From: a virus
Strand: one strand, 5' to 3'
Virus record (IMG/VR): IMGVR_UViG_3300025641_000656
Location: 1 to 44,432 of that record
Length of the DNA stretch: 44,432 bases
A program made the position numbers and the translations under genes. Shown here one piece after another: positions 9,085-17,460 of this stretch; the first letter of the stretch is position 1, and each line of letters begins with the position of its first letter. The notes under the pieces were generated by a model that was given only the letters and a program-made list of their open reading frames with translations, was not told the origin of the DNA and made no database searches.

Positions 9085-11373
9085 ATGACAATCTCCGCTC
9101 CAGCCTCGGACGCTTCTGAAGGAAGAATGGGAAACCTTGTTAATTATAGCGGGGTTTTTCAAACAGGGCAAAATTACGAACAATTTGATTTTGTTTATGC
9201 TACGGGTGATGGATTGTATTATTACGCAAAGCAAAATATGGTTTTCGGCGGCGGAGTCTCTGTCTCAGACGATCAAAGATTTACATTGCTTCCTCACGAG
9301 GTAGCAGCTAATTCTCATTATATTATTGATGAGTTTAATAGGCCCGACGATCTAAACGCAACATTTAGCCCTGGAAATATAATAAATATAGCTGGGTCTA
9401 CTGGGTCTAGCGATGGAACTTATTCTATATTAAATATAGAAAAAAATTATACAAGCACCACCGTTCAAGGTTTAACTGGTGCAGCAATAAAAATAAAAGG
9501 GACATCTGAGACTAGTTTTATAGAAAATTACGAACCTTCGTCTGCTAATGTTCTAACAATCTCAACAATCAATGCGTATCCTGAATCTAATCCAGATTTG
9601 TGGACAAGCGATAAGTTTTTTTACGACGCAGATTATGGATCAACAGTTAATTTTAAGGCAAATAATATAAAGCATGAGTATGGTAATGGTTATTATATTC
9701 TGCAGCCAAAAGGCATAAATGCATTAACGTTTGAGGTTAATTTAAAATTCGACAACAGAACAAATAAAGAAGCTAATTCTATAATACATTTTGTAGAAAA
9801 CCATTTGGGGCAATTAGAGGTTGACGCCTCCTCTCCTAATCTTAAATATAAACAAGGAATATCAGGGTTTCGATGGGACGGAAACGCGATGTTTAATCCT
9901 TATCGATCGACAGAAAATGAAGCTAAGACTTTTTATTGCTCAGAATTTAATCATGCTTTAAGTTTTGAGAACAGCAATAATATAAGTTTAAAGCTCAGAA
10001 ACTTGGATACTTCTTCATTGAGGAAATCCGAGCAGTTGTTCATAAGGAAAGCAGAAACGTTTGACCCGACAATGGTTTACGAAAAAAATGATGTAGCTTT
10101 TTATACTGGAAACCATTCATACTATTATTGGCACAGCGATTCAAGTACCAGTAATAAAGTTCCTTCTGAGATAACTACGGGTTTTAATGGCAGGCTTGAT
10201 TACAAGAAAGATTTACATACAGGTTACTGGACTCGCGATTTCTTTTGGAAGCCATCTTTAGGACTAAGCGTTGATCAAAAGCCAAGAATGAACGAAATAG
10301 AACTAGGAGGATACCTTCAGATTTATAACGACGGCATAAATGAAAGCCTTTTAAATTTGGACTTACAGTTCAACAATAGAGATGATGAGGAAGCTTACGC
10401 TATACTTCATTTCCTTGAGCAAAGACTAGGGTACAAACCTTTTAATTTTACGCCTCCCGCCCCATACAATAGAAAGCAAAACTTTGTGTGTCAGGAGTGG
10501 AGCCACACTTATAATTACAAAAATAATCATAGCATATCTGCTCGATTCGAGCAGTTTCCATTTAATATAGATGAGCAGGATTTTACCAATTTAGACACTC
10601 CTCCAGAATTGGCAGAGGGAGAATTGATATTCACCTCTCCGTTGTCGTTTTCGATCAAGGACCAAGGAGAACAAATAATTCCCGGAGAAAAAGGAAAGGG
10701 CAGGGTTAAATTGATGAATATAGGAGATAAGCCCTTGACGTTAATTAGTGCAGAAGCGATAGAGAGAGACATTGGGACTTTTTCTATTATAGGGCAGGGC
10801 GGAGGCGCAAACGTTCCTTTTGTTGGCGAAGGCCTTGATAGAGAAGATTACATATATAGCCTTCCGTCTGCCGGTTTTCCTTTTGGTCTAAACGGCAAAA
10901 CAATAAAACTAAGCAAGTCTTATACACCTGGCGTTAGTGACGGCGGGCAGATGTTTACGGTGGTCACGGGTTCCCCTGGTAACTACAGATCCGAAATAGT
11001 TAATTCAGTTCCAAACACTTTTTTTCAAAACAACAGAGGACAAATAAAATCCGGAGTAAATGAGCCGTTTAATACTGCATACAGGGAGTGCGGTAAATTT
11101 GCGATTGAGAATTTCTTTATCAATAATCAAAAGACCACAATCGAGGCAGGAGAGGAAGGCTATATTGATATTGAGTTTTATGGAATAAATAACTCGGACG
11201 TAAATGTTTCGTTGATCGATGGATTTACAGACGAGATAATAGACAATAATTCAGACGTTATTCTTGTTGGTCTTGTAAATAAATACTATTTTGGAGATTT
11301 ATATATAAGAAGCTCTGCTTCAAGCGATCTTCAACAAGGTGAGTTGAAAATATTCGTCGCAGCAGAAAAATAA
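9085..11373 (+). CDS. Minor tail protein with two gpM-type domains
   Basis: This 762-residue protein contains two copies of the lambda gpM (minor tail) pattern: about 193-325 (GYYILQPKGIN, then a F-DNRTNKEA element and IIHFVENHLG) and about 393-510 (ILHFLEQRLGYKPF, then FVCQEWSHTY and SISARFEQFPF). In gpM the domain helps form the tail tip where the tape measure and L/J meet. Residues 1-70 and 340-390 hold a Tyr/Trp-rich Y-x3-D-x-V-x-Y-type element like the carbohydrate-binding-type repeats in the downstream fibre. About 515-600 looks like an Ig-like ASH domain (FSIKDQG, then KLMNIGDKPLTL), and the C-terminus (600-762) is unassigned. Lambda M is about 110 residues, so this is a much enlarged version. 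The start is 2 bases after the previous stop and has no Shine-Dalgarno. Confidence 0.85.
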   Translation: MTISAPASDASEGRMGNLVNYSGVFQTGQNYEQFDFVYATGDGLYYYAKQNMVFGGGVSVSDDQRFTLLPHEVAANSHYIIDEFNRPDDLNATFSPGNIINIAGSTGSSDGTYSILNIEKNYTSTTVQGLTGAAIKIKGTSETSFIENYEPSSANVLTISTINAYPESNPDLWTSDKFFYDADYGSTVNFKANNIKHEYGNGYYILQPKGINALTFEVNLKFDNRTNKEANSIIHFVENHLGQLEVDASSPNLKYKQGISGFRWDGNAMFNPYRSTENEAKTFYCSEFNHALSFENSNNISLKLRNLDTSSLRKSEQLFIRKAETFDPTMVYEKNDVAFYTGNHSYYYWHSDSSTSNKVPSEITTGFNGRLDYKKDLHTGYWTRDFFWKPSLGLSVDQKPRMNEIELGGYLQIYNDGINESLLNLDLQFNNRDDEEAYAILHFLEQRLGYKPFNFTPPAPYNRKQNFVCQEWSHTYNYKNNHSISARFEQFPFNIDEQDFTNLDTPPELAEGELIFTSPLSFSIKDQGEQIIPGEKGKGRVKLMNIGDKPLTLISAEAIERDIGTFSIIGQGGGANVPFVGEGLDREDYIYSLPSAGFPFGLNGKTIKLSKSYTPGVSDGGQMFTVVTGSPGNYRSEIVNSVPNTFFQNNRGQIKSGVNEPFNTAYRECGKFAIENFFINNQKTTIEAGEEGYIDIEFYGINNSDVNVSLIDGFTDEIIDNNSDVILVGLVNKYYFGDLYIRSSASSDLQQGELKIFVAAEK

Positions 11374-11375
11374 TT

Positions 11376-12455
11376 ATGGCAAAATCAGAATCAAATTTTA
11401 ATAAGCAATTAATTTCAATCACTCCCGATTCGGTCGTGGATATGTACGAAATCGATTTTAGCAATCTTCAGTCAAACTTTGAAATGCTTAAGGATTTACA
11501 CGGAGTTAATCTGGGCGCAGATGCTATATATAGGTTTTGCCCCATGAAGAATTCAAGCAACCCTGTTTATTGGCAGGGGAATGCCTATCAACCTTTACCT
11601 GTAAAAATGGAGGGTTTTGAGAGTCAGTCAGACGGAAGGCTTCCAAGGCCAACAATTTCAATAGCTAACCCCGAGGGGCTTTTATCTAAAATTATTAGAT
11701 CTAATAAAGATTTCGCCAATTGCAAGGTTACCAGGAAGAGAACTTTTGTTAAATTTCTTGATGATGAAAACTTTCAAAATAGGAATTTAAACGAATCAGG
11801 AAAGAATCCTTTTGGCGAATCCGATCCAAACTCACACTTTCCTGATGATATATTTTTTATAAACAAGAAAACAATAGAAAACAAAAATGTAATTACTTTT
11901 GAACTTGTGTCTTCATTAGAGCTTCAAGGATCAAGTGTTCCAGCAAGAATAGTAATGCCGTCTCACTGCTCTTGGATGTATAGATGCTCTATTGGTTGTG
12001 GGTACAAAGGCCTAGCTATAGAAGATAGCGAAGGCAGAGATCTAACTCAGAAATATGCCCATAACAATTACGGCAATGGATTAGACGATATTCCCAAGTG
12101 GAGCAAGCATGGGTTTTTGGATAACGAGCTAGTTCCTGGCGGATACGACTCTGGCTCATTGGTTAAAATAATTCCACAAAGCTCGGCTGACCCTTATAAA
12201 TCTACGCCCGTTGTTTTTTTATGTATAAAAACCCACGCTATTGCATCCGATCATATACCGTTTTTTGACAATAATCACTGGGTAAAAGACGAATGTCAGA
12301 AAACAATAGACTCTTGCAAGAAAAGATTCTCTGAGTCTCATTTGGATTCTTTGGGCGGGTCTAGGAATATCACCGATTATAACAAAATAAACATAACTCA
12401 TAAAGGATTAAGGTTTGGAGGTTTCCCGGGCACAGAAAGATATCCAGCTGCATAA
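11376..12455 (+). CDS. L: Minor tail protein L, Fe-S type
   Basis: This 359-residue homologue of lambda gpL belongs to the tail tip initiator complex. Typical features are the N-terminal VYWQGNAYQPLPVKMEGF and RPTISIANPEG segments, a VTRKRTFVKFLDD strand, and the cysteine set C198-x5-C204-x3-C208 plus C307-x6-C314, followed by the family-like ending FGGFPG. Lambda gpL holds an iron-sulfur cluster through conserved cysteines, and these are the likely ligands here, although which four are used cannot be told. It lies between the gpM-like and the JAMM gene, exactly the lambda M-L-K order. The next gene starts 41 bases before this stop. Confidence 0.9.
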   Translation: MAKSESNFNKQLISITPDSVVDMYEIDFSNLQSNFEMLKDLHGVNLGADAIYRFCPMKNSSNPVYWQGNAYQPLPVKMEGFESQSDGRLPRPTISIANPEGLLSKIIRSNKDFANCKVTRKRTFVKFLDDENFQNRNLNESGKNPFGESDPNSHFPDDIFFINKKTIENKNVITFELVSSLELQGSSVPARIVMPSHCSWMYRCSIGCGYKGLAIEDSEGRDLTQKYAHNNYGNGLDDIPKWSKHGFLDNELVPGGYDSGSLVKIIPQSSADPYKSTPVVFLCIKTHAIASDHIPFFDNNHWVKDECQKTIDSCKKRFSESHLDSLGGSRNITDYNKINITHKGLRFGGFPGTERYPAA

Positions 12456-12771
12456 AACTATACTCGAACAGGTTAAGACTTATTGCTTGCGGTCTTTAAC
12501 TGAGGAGAGTTGCGGATTGATCGTTGAGTCTACTTCAGGCCTAAAGGTTTTGCCTTGCAAAAACGAAAGCCCTTTTCCTGAGCATCATTTTATGATTAAT
12601 TTAAATATTTTTATAGAAAATAAAGTTTTATATGTTTATCATTCTCATGTGAATTGCTCAGTAAATCCATCTATTACAGATAAGTTATATTCTGATGAAT
12701 TATGTATCCCATTTTTGATCTATAGCATTAGGGATGATGAATTTGGTATATATGGCAATATAAGTGTATAG
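12415..12771 (+). CDS. K: Tail-tip JAMM (Mov34/MPN) metallopeptidase, gpK N-terminal half
   Basis: This 118-residue protein has a complete JAMM zinc motif: a glutamate at 30/31 (EESCGLIV), H76-x-H78, S86 and D89 (YHSH then ten residues to D). That is the ExnHxHx10D pattern of prokaryotic JAB-domain peptidases. Lambda gpK joins this domain to an NlpC/P60 cell-wall peptidase, and here the NlpC/P60 half is absent. The predicted start is TTG (12415), inside gene L, preceded by AAGGA-like bases; no in-frame ATG lies near the domain start. It probably acts in tail-tip maturation or cell-wall contact. The 3' half is notably AT-rich. Confidence 0.85.
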   Translation: MEVSRAQKDIQLHKTILEQVKTYCLRSLTEESCGLIVESTSGLKVLPCKNESPFPEHHFMINLNIFIENKVLYVYHSHVNCSVNPSITDKLYSDELCIPFLIYSIRDDEFGIYGNISV

Positions 12772-12792
12772 TTATTTAAGGTTTAAGGTTAA

Positions 12793-15700
12793 ATGAAAAC
12801 AGTATATTTATATGGAAAGCTTGGAAAGCGCTTTGGTAGAAAGTGGACCTTGAACGCGGACTCAGCTGTGGAGGTTTTTGCCGCTATAGACGCTAACAAG
12901 GAGGGGTTTCTTGAGTATCTTGCCAAAAGTCAATCGGGCGGTATTGATTATGCTGTTTTAAATAAATCTCCGACCGATATTTCATCAAAAAAAGAATTAA
13001 AAAAGCATATGATCTCCGAGTCTATGGTTGAGATAAGGGACAAGAAGCAAGAAATGCATATTGTTCCCGCGCCACAAGGCAATGCGGCAGTTATAATGTC
13101 AATTATGTTTGTTGGTGGAACAACTGCGGGCGGATTAACTCTTGTTGGTAAAATAGTTGTAGCCGTTGCTGTGTCTTTTGTTGTTGGGGCGATAATGAAA
13201 GCGTTATTTAAGCCGCCCGAAAGAAAAACCCCTACAACAACAAAATCTTATTTGCTCAAGGGAATAGCTAATAGGCAAAGTCAAGGCGTTGCAGTACCTT
13301 TAGGTTATGGAAGATTAAAAATAGGTTCAACAAATATATCTCAACACAAACTCTCAAAAAGAAAAAACGTCCCAGGAAAGCCTCATGTTTTAGAGTCTTA
13401 TACCGAGATAGAGTTTTTGGATTTATTGAGTGAAGGTCCGATAGCTGGACTTTGTGATCAAAATGGGAACTTAATAAACCTTAGTCGTTCTGGCATTATT
13501 GAGAGACTAGTGCAGAAGGTCTTGGGTTACGACCTTCGGGAGGGTATTTTTTTAAACAATGTGCCTGTTGTGAATACCCCAATAAGCGAAGCCGAGACTG
13601 GAACTGCGAATTATATACTCAATGAAAATGGCGAGGCTCCTGTGATCAAAACAGGAGAAGAAAAAGACACTTTGATTATTTCAGATTTTAATTGTTTTGT
13701 TGTTGATCATTCCGTGTTGTTATATGGAGCCGGACCCTACACAAAAAACGAGGGGGGAGCCGAGCATAGGCCTGATGTAGAAAGCGCAAAGAAAAACGGA
13801 GCCAAAATAGCAGCTCATTTTGTGGCAAACAAAAACGTTAACAAAATTCGAATTGAAATGAACACAACTTTGTCGATACAGAACGATGACGGTAGTAATC
13901 AGGAAAACAATGTTCAATTTGCAATATTAATGGAAAAGGACTATGTCGAACACAATGTCTTATCTCCAAGTTCTGGTTGTATCGTTAAGTTTGATGATTC
14001 ATTGAACGGAGCCGTAACCACCGACGAAAGCAATAGGTTTATTGTTACAGGCCTCTGCACTTCGATGTATGCTTTTGATGTTATTATTGAATTTGATCGC
14101 CCAAAAATAAGCTCTAAAGGTATAACTTTTAAATTAATAAAGTTAAGCAATGAATATGATCCCTCGGTAAAAGGAGCGTTAGGGGGAATAGGCAGAGACA
14201 GAAGTTTAAAGTTATCTTCCGTTGCTGAATACGTAGAAGAGCCTCTGCTTTATCCTTATAGCGCTATCGTCAAACTCAAATTCGACAGTAAGAATTTTTC
14301 AAATTTACCCGATAGATCTTATCATGCGAGGTTAAAGAAAGTTTTAATTCCTTCGAATTATGATCCAATCTCAAAGCATTATGACGGGCCTTGGGATGGA
14401 TTGTTTAAGGGGCAGCCGGATTCTCTTTCGTCCATACATTCTGTAAGCGATGAAGACAAGTATTGGACGGATAATCCTGCTTGGGTTTTTTATGATTTAT
14501 TATCTAATGCTAGATATGGGGTTGGGAAGTACGGTCTATATGAAGAATATATCGATCGATGGCAGCTGTATAGAATATCAAAATACTGCGACGAATTGGT
14601 TAGAACCGATTACGAAATAGAAACCTCTTCTGGTTCTCCTATAAATTTTAACTCGGTGGTTGAGCCGAATAGCAAACTAGACTCTTTTAGCATAACTATA
14701 GACCAAGCATCATATAGCTCCGATAATTTTATCAAAGATTTTGGAACGGGAAACCAATTCAAAGGGAAAAAGATAGCTTTTTTTATTCCATCAAGAAACC
14801 AGGATATCTCGGCTTTGACGGGAACAAATAAAAGCGAAGCCATACAGCAATTGCGATCAAGAGCTACTCAGTTATCTGGCGAAATCAAAATAGAACAGAG
14901 AGACATTATATCAAGCAATCCAAATAAAAGTGGGGGAGGCACTGTCATTGTCTCGGGTCCAGATTTAAGCGGTTTGAGTGCATCGTTTCAAGAGGGAGCT
15001 TCTATCAAGACGATTGGTGGTTGCGCGGTTCAAATCAATCATGCTATAGTCGAGCCAAGATTTACTTCTAACTTGTATATAACTGATGAAATGGAAGCTC
15101 TTCAGCTTATTAACAATATGGCGTCTGTATTTAGGGGGATTATTACTTTTTATAATGGAAAAATAATGGCGATTCAAGATTCATATAAGAATCCTATTCA
15201 ATTATTTAATAATTCAAACGTAAGTCAAGATGGTTTTTCGTACTCTGGGGTAAGTAAGGATCAAAAAATAACAAGCTCTATCGTTAGATATAACAATAAA
15301 GATGATAGCTTTAAGCCTGCAACCGCTCAAGAAGAAGATAAAAATGCAGTTAGAACTTTTGGGTTCAAAGAAAAGGAGACTCTTGGTTTTGGGGTAACAT
15401 CCTCCAGTCAAGCAAGAAGACTCGCCAAGTGGGTTCTGTTTACCACCCAACTAGAAACAGAAACTGTTTCTTTTGAGACTTCTGTCGAGGCTTCATATTT
15501 ATATCCCGGATCAATTTTCGAAGTTTCTGATGAAATGAGGGTGGGTAAGTCAAAGAGCGGAAGGGTTTTGGATGTAAATTTTTATACAAAACAATATGAA
15601 TTTGAGCAGTCTGGTCAGGATAGAGTTTTGAAAAAATCTTTTGATGTATATAGCCCATATATTTTGTTAGATAAGCATATGGTTGATGAGCCGTTCGTAT

Positions 15701-17457
15701 CTATGGTCGAATTGACAGTATGTACTGGTCTAGCTAATTCTACGGAAGAGAAAATAAACTTAAGAGCTCCTTTTGAGCGCTCCTCTCTTGATCAGGATGC
15801 CGAAATAGAGTCTGTTTTAGTTCCTCAGGTAATTAAATTTGAATGCTCTATTGGTTACAACTCGGAGGTAACAAAAAAAGGGCCCCAGGGACAAAATGTA
15901 ATAGCGAGAGGCTTTTCTTTAAAAATTCCTTTTGAGCTGTCTTTGTCAGACAATACGTTTTCAATATTTAATCACGGCTTTGCCGACGGAGATAGAGTTA
16001 GATTTACAACAGAGGGATCTCTTCCTTCTGGGATTAGCATGAGTAGAAGAGGTAGCACCGCTTATTATGTAAAAGATTCAACAAAACACACTTTCAAAAT
16101 AAGCTATTCTGCAGGAGGGGATGAGGTAAATGTTTCAAGCCAAGGTTTAGATTCTCTTGGAAACGATGGAGGCTTGCATTATATATGCCCGGAGGATCAA
16201 GAAAAAACAAAAGAGGCTTTGACTAAAATAATGATCGGCTCATCTTGGAGCGCAAAGGGCGTGATGGCTGCGAAAACAGACAAAGAGCTCGAACAGGCGG
16301 TCGTAGATAAGTTAGAGTTAAAGTCTAACGAAGACACGAAGAAGTTTCCAGGGTGGAAGATCTCAGACTGGCTTGGTTGGGTTCGCGTTTTTGGCAATGA
16401 TTGGGCGTATGTCACGCAGTTCGGTTGGATATATCTTGGACAGTTAAGAAAGTCTTCAGGAAACGATGGTTTTTGGTTTTACACCTCGTCATCAAAGGGA
16501 AGCTCTTCTAACGGTTGGGTATGGACCAACGATTCGCTTAAAGATACCTTTTGGTTTTTTTATTCATTATATTCTGAATCCAGTACCGCAAGTGGGTGGG
16601 TTATACCTTATTACGATGATAGAAATAGCGTGTGCGAGTTTTTTGTTTACGACTCTGACGCTTCAAGGTCGGTGGGAGATAGCTATACTTTAAACAATGT
16701 TGAATACATTATTGTTCAAAAGTCTTTTGGAGTCTCGGGTTATTTTATTAGGCATCCGAATATTATAAATCAAATAGTAGGCACTCCAAGATCCAACCTA
16801 ACAAATTCTTCTCCTTCGGATCTGGGGGGCTTAACGCTTAACCAAAGAAGAGAAACTTTGACCGGGTCGGGCTATTACAAGGAAGTAGATATAAATTCTT
16901 TTGATTATTTAAGCGCAGCTTCTTCGCTGCAAGCAAAGGAATCCATAAGAATAAACCTTAGCGAAACTCACACAGAGGTCATACAGGATGGGCAAGAAGT
17001 ATTTGTTGAAGATGTAATAGATTCTTCTGGGGATTTTGATGATTATGTAAATGTTGTTTATGTGTACGATAATGTAGATAAAAGGTGGACGACGTCCGTT
17101 AATCCTTGGCGGTTAATAAAAATAAATGATTATCAATTTGAATTAGAAAATTCTTCCGCTATTGTTTCTAGGCTGAGCTCTGCAAGCATAACATCCTTTG
17201 GGAAAATCAATTTCATCCCTCCCCCTGTTTCCGAGGTTGAAAGATCCTTGCAGGGGCAACTTTTTAGAACAATGAGTGTAAAAGAAAAATCTCATAACAA
17301 GTATGAAGTTGTTGGTCTTGAATATAATCAATCTAAATTTGACGCAGTCGACAAGCAAACTGTCGTCAGGCAACCAGTTATGCCTATACCCCCTCAAGCG
17401 GACATGAGAATTCCAGAAGCTCCTGACACTTTGATATTAACCGATTTAACGATATAA
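12793..17457 (+). CDS. J: Tail tip host-specificity protein: gpI-gpJ fusion
   Basis: This 1554-residue protein joins two lambda functions. Residues 1-180 match gpI: a beta-grasp-like start (VYLYGKLGKRFG), a hydrophobic Gly-rich stretch at about 97-138, and the family ending VPLGYGRLKIGSTNIS. From about 200 it is gpJ: EFLDLLSEGPIAGL, a loop with IFLNNVPV, and DNPAWVFYDLLSNARYGVG with the following YCDELV. gpJ forms the tail tip that binds the host receptor. At about 1187-1290 sits a tryptophan-rich module (GWKISDWLGW, GWIYLGQL, GWVWTNDS). The protein ends in RIPEAPDTLILTDLTI, which looks like the beginning of an FN3 domain. The TAA stop is followed by GAA and then the ATG of the next gene in the same frame, so J and the fibre may once have been one protein. 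Confidence 0.92.
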   Translation: MKTVYLYGKLGKRFGRKWTLNADSAVEVFAAIDANKEGFLEYLAKSQSGGIDYAVLNKSPTDISSKKELKKHMISESMVEIRDKKQEMHIVPAPQGNAAVIMSIMFVGGTTAGGLTLVGKIVVAVAVSFVVGAIMKALFKPPERKTPTTTKSYLLKGIANRQSQGVAVPLGYGRLKIGSTNISQHKLSKRKNVPGKPHVLESYTEIEFLDLLSEGPIAGLCDQNGNLINLSRSGIIERLVQKVLGYDLREGIFLNNVPVVNTPISEAETGTANYILNENGEAPVIKTGEEKDTLIISDFNCFVVDHSVLLYGAGPYTKNEGGAEHRPDVESAKKNGAKIAAHFVANKNVNKIRIEMNTTLSIQNDDGSNQENNVQFAILMEKDYVEHNVLSPSSGCIVKFDDSLNGAVTTDESNRFIVTGLCTSMYAFDVIIEFDRPKISSKGITFKLIKLSNEYDPSVKGALGGIGRDRSLKLSSVAEYVEEPLLYPYSAIVKLKFDSKNFSNLPDRSYHARLKKVLIPSNYDPISKHYDGPWDGLFKGQPDSLSSIHSVSDEDKYWTDNPAWVFYDLLSNARYGVGKYGLYEEYIDRWQLYRISKYCDELVRTDYEIETSSGSPINFNSVVEPNSKLDSFSITIDQASYSSDNFIKDFGTGNQFKGKKIAFFIPSRNQDISALTGTNKSEAIQQLRSRATQLSGEIKIEQRDIISSNPNKSGGGTVIVSGPDLSGLSASFQEGASIKTIGGCAVQINHAIVEPRFTSNLYITDEMEALQLINNMASVFRGIITFYNGKIMAIQDSYKNPIQLFNNSNVSQDGFSYSGVSKDQKITSSIVRYNNKDDSFKPATAQEEDKNAVRTFGFKEKETLGFGVTSSSQARRLAKWVLFTTQLETETVSFETSVEASYLYPGSIFEVSDEMRVGKSKSGRVLDVNFYTKQYEFEQSGQDRVLKKSFDVYSPYILLDKHMVDEPFVSMVELTVCTGLANSTEEKINLRAPFERSSLDQDAEIESVLVPQVIKFECSIGYNSEVTKKGPQGQNVIARGFSLKIPFELSLSDNTFSIFNHGFADGDRVRFTTEGSLPSGISMSRRGSTAYYVKDSTKHTFKISYSAGGDEVNVSSQGLDSLGNDGGLHYICPEDQEKTKEALTKIMIGSSWSAKGVMAAKTDKELEQAVVDKLELKSNEDTKKFPGWKISDWLGWVRVFGNDWAYVTQFGWIYLGQLRKSSGNDGFWFYTSSSKGSSSNGWVWTNDSLKDTFWFFYSLYSESSTASGWVIPYYDDRNSVCEFFVYDSDASRSVGDSYTLNNVEYIIVQKSFGVSGYFIRHPNIINQIVGTPRSNLTNSSPSDLGGLTLNQRRETLTGSGYYKEVDINSFDYLSAASSLQAKESIRINLSETHTEVIQDGQEVFVEDVIDSSGDFDDYVNVVYVYDNVDKRWTTSVNPWRLIKINDYQFELENSSAIVSRLSSASITSFGKINFIPPPVSEVERSLQGQLFRTMSVKEKSHNKYEVVGLEYNQSKFDAVDKQTVVRQPVMPIPPQADMRIPEAPDTLILTDLTI
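16351..16660 (+). other. Tryptophan-rich module in J
   Basis: Residues 1187-1290 of the J fusion contain many Trp in a GW-x2-S-x-W-x-GW ... W-x-Y-x4-GW-x-Y ... GWVWT spacing, with Phe/Tyr pairs (GFWFY, FWFFY). The pattern is like a C-terminal module I remember from Verrucomicrobiota proteins. A second W-rich stretch closes the fibre protein. Confidence 0.6.
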
Positions 17458-17460
17458 GAA

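Noticed and set aside
17455-17457. TAA recoded as a sense codon in this phage
   Set aside because: TAA ends many other genes here exactly at domain or overlap boundaries, so a general recoding is not supported; local readthrough remains possible.
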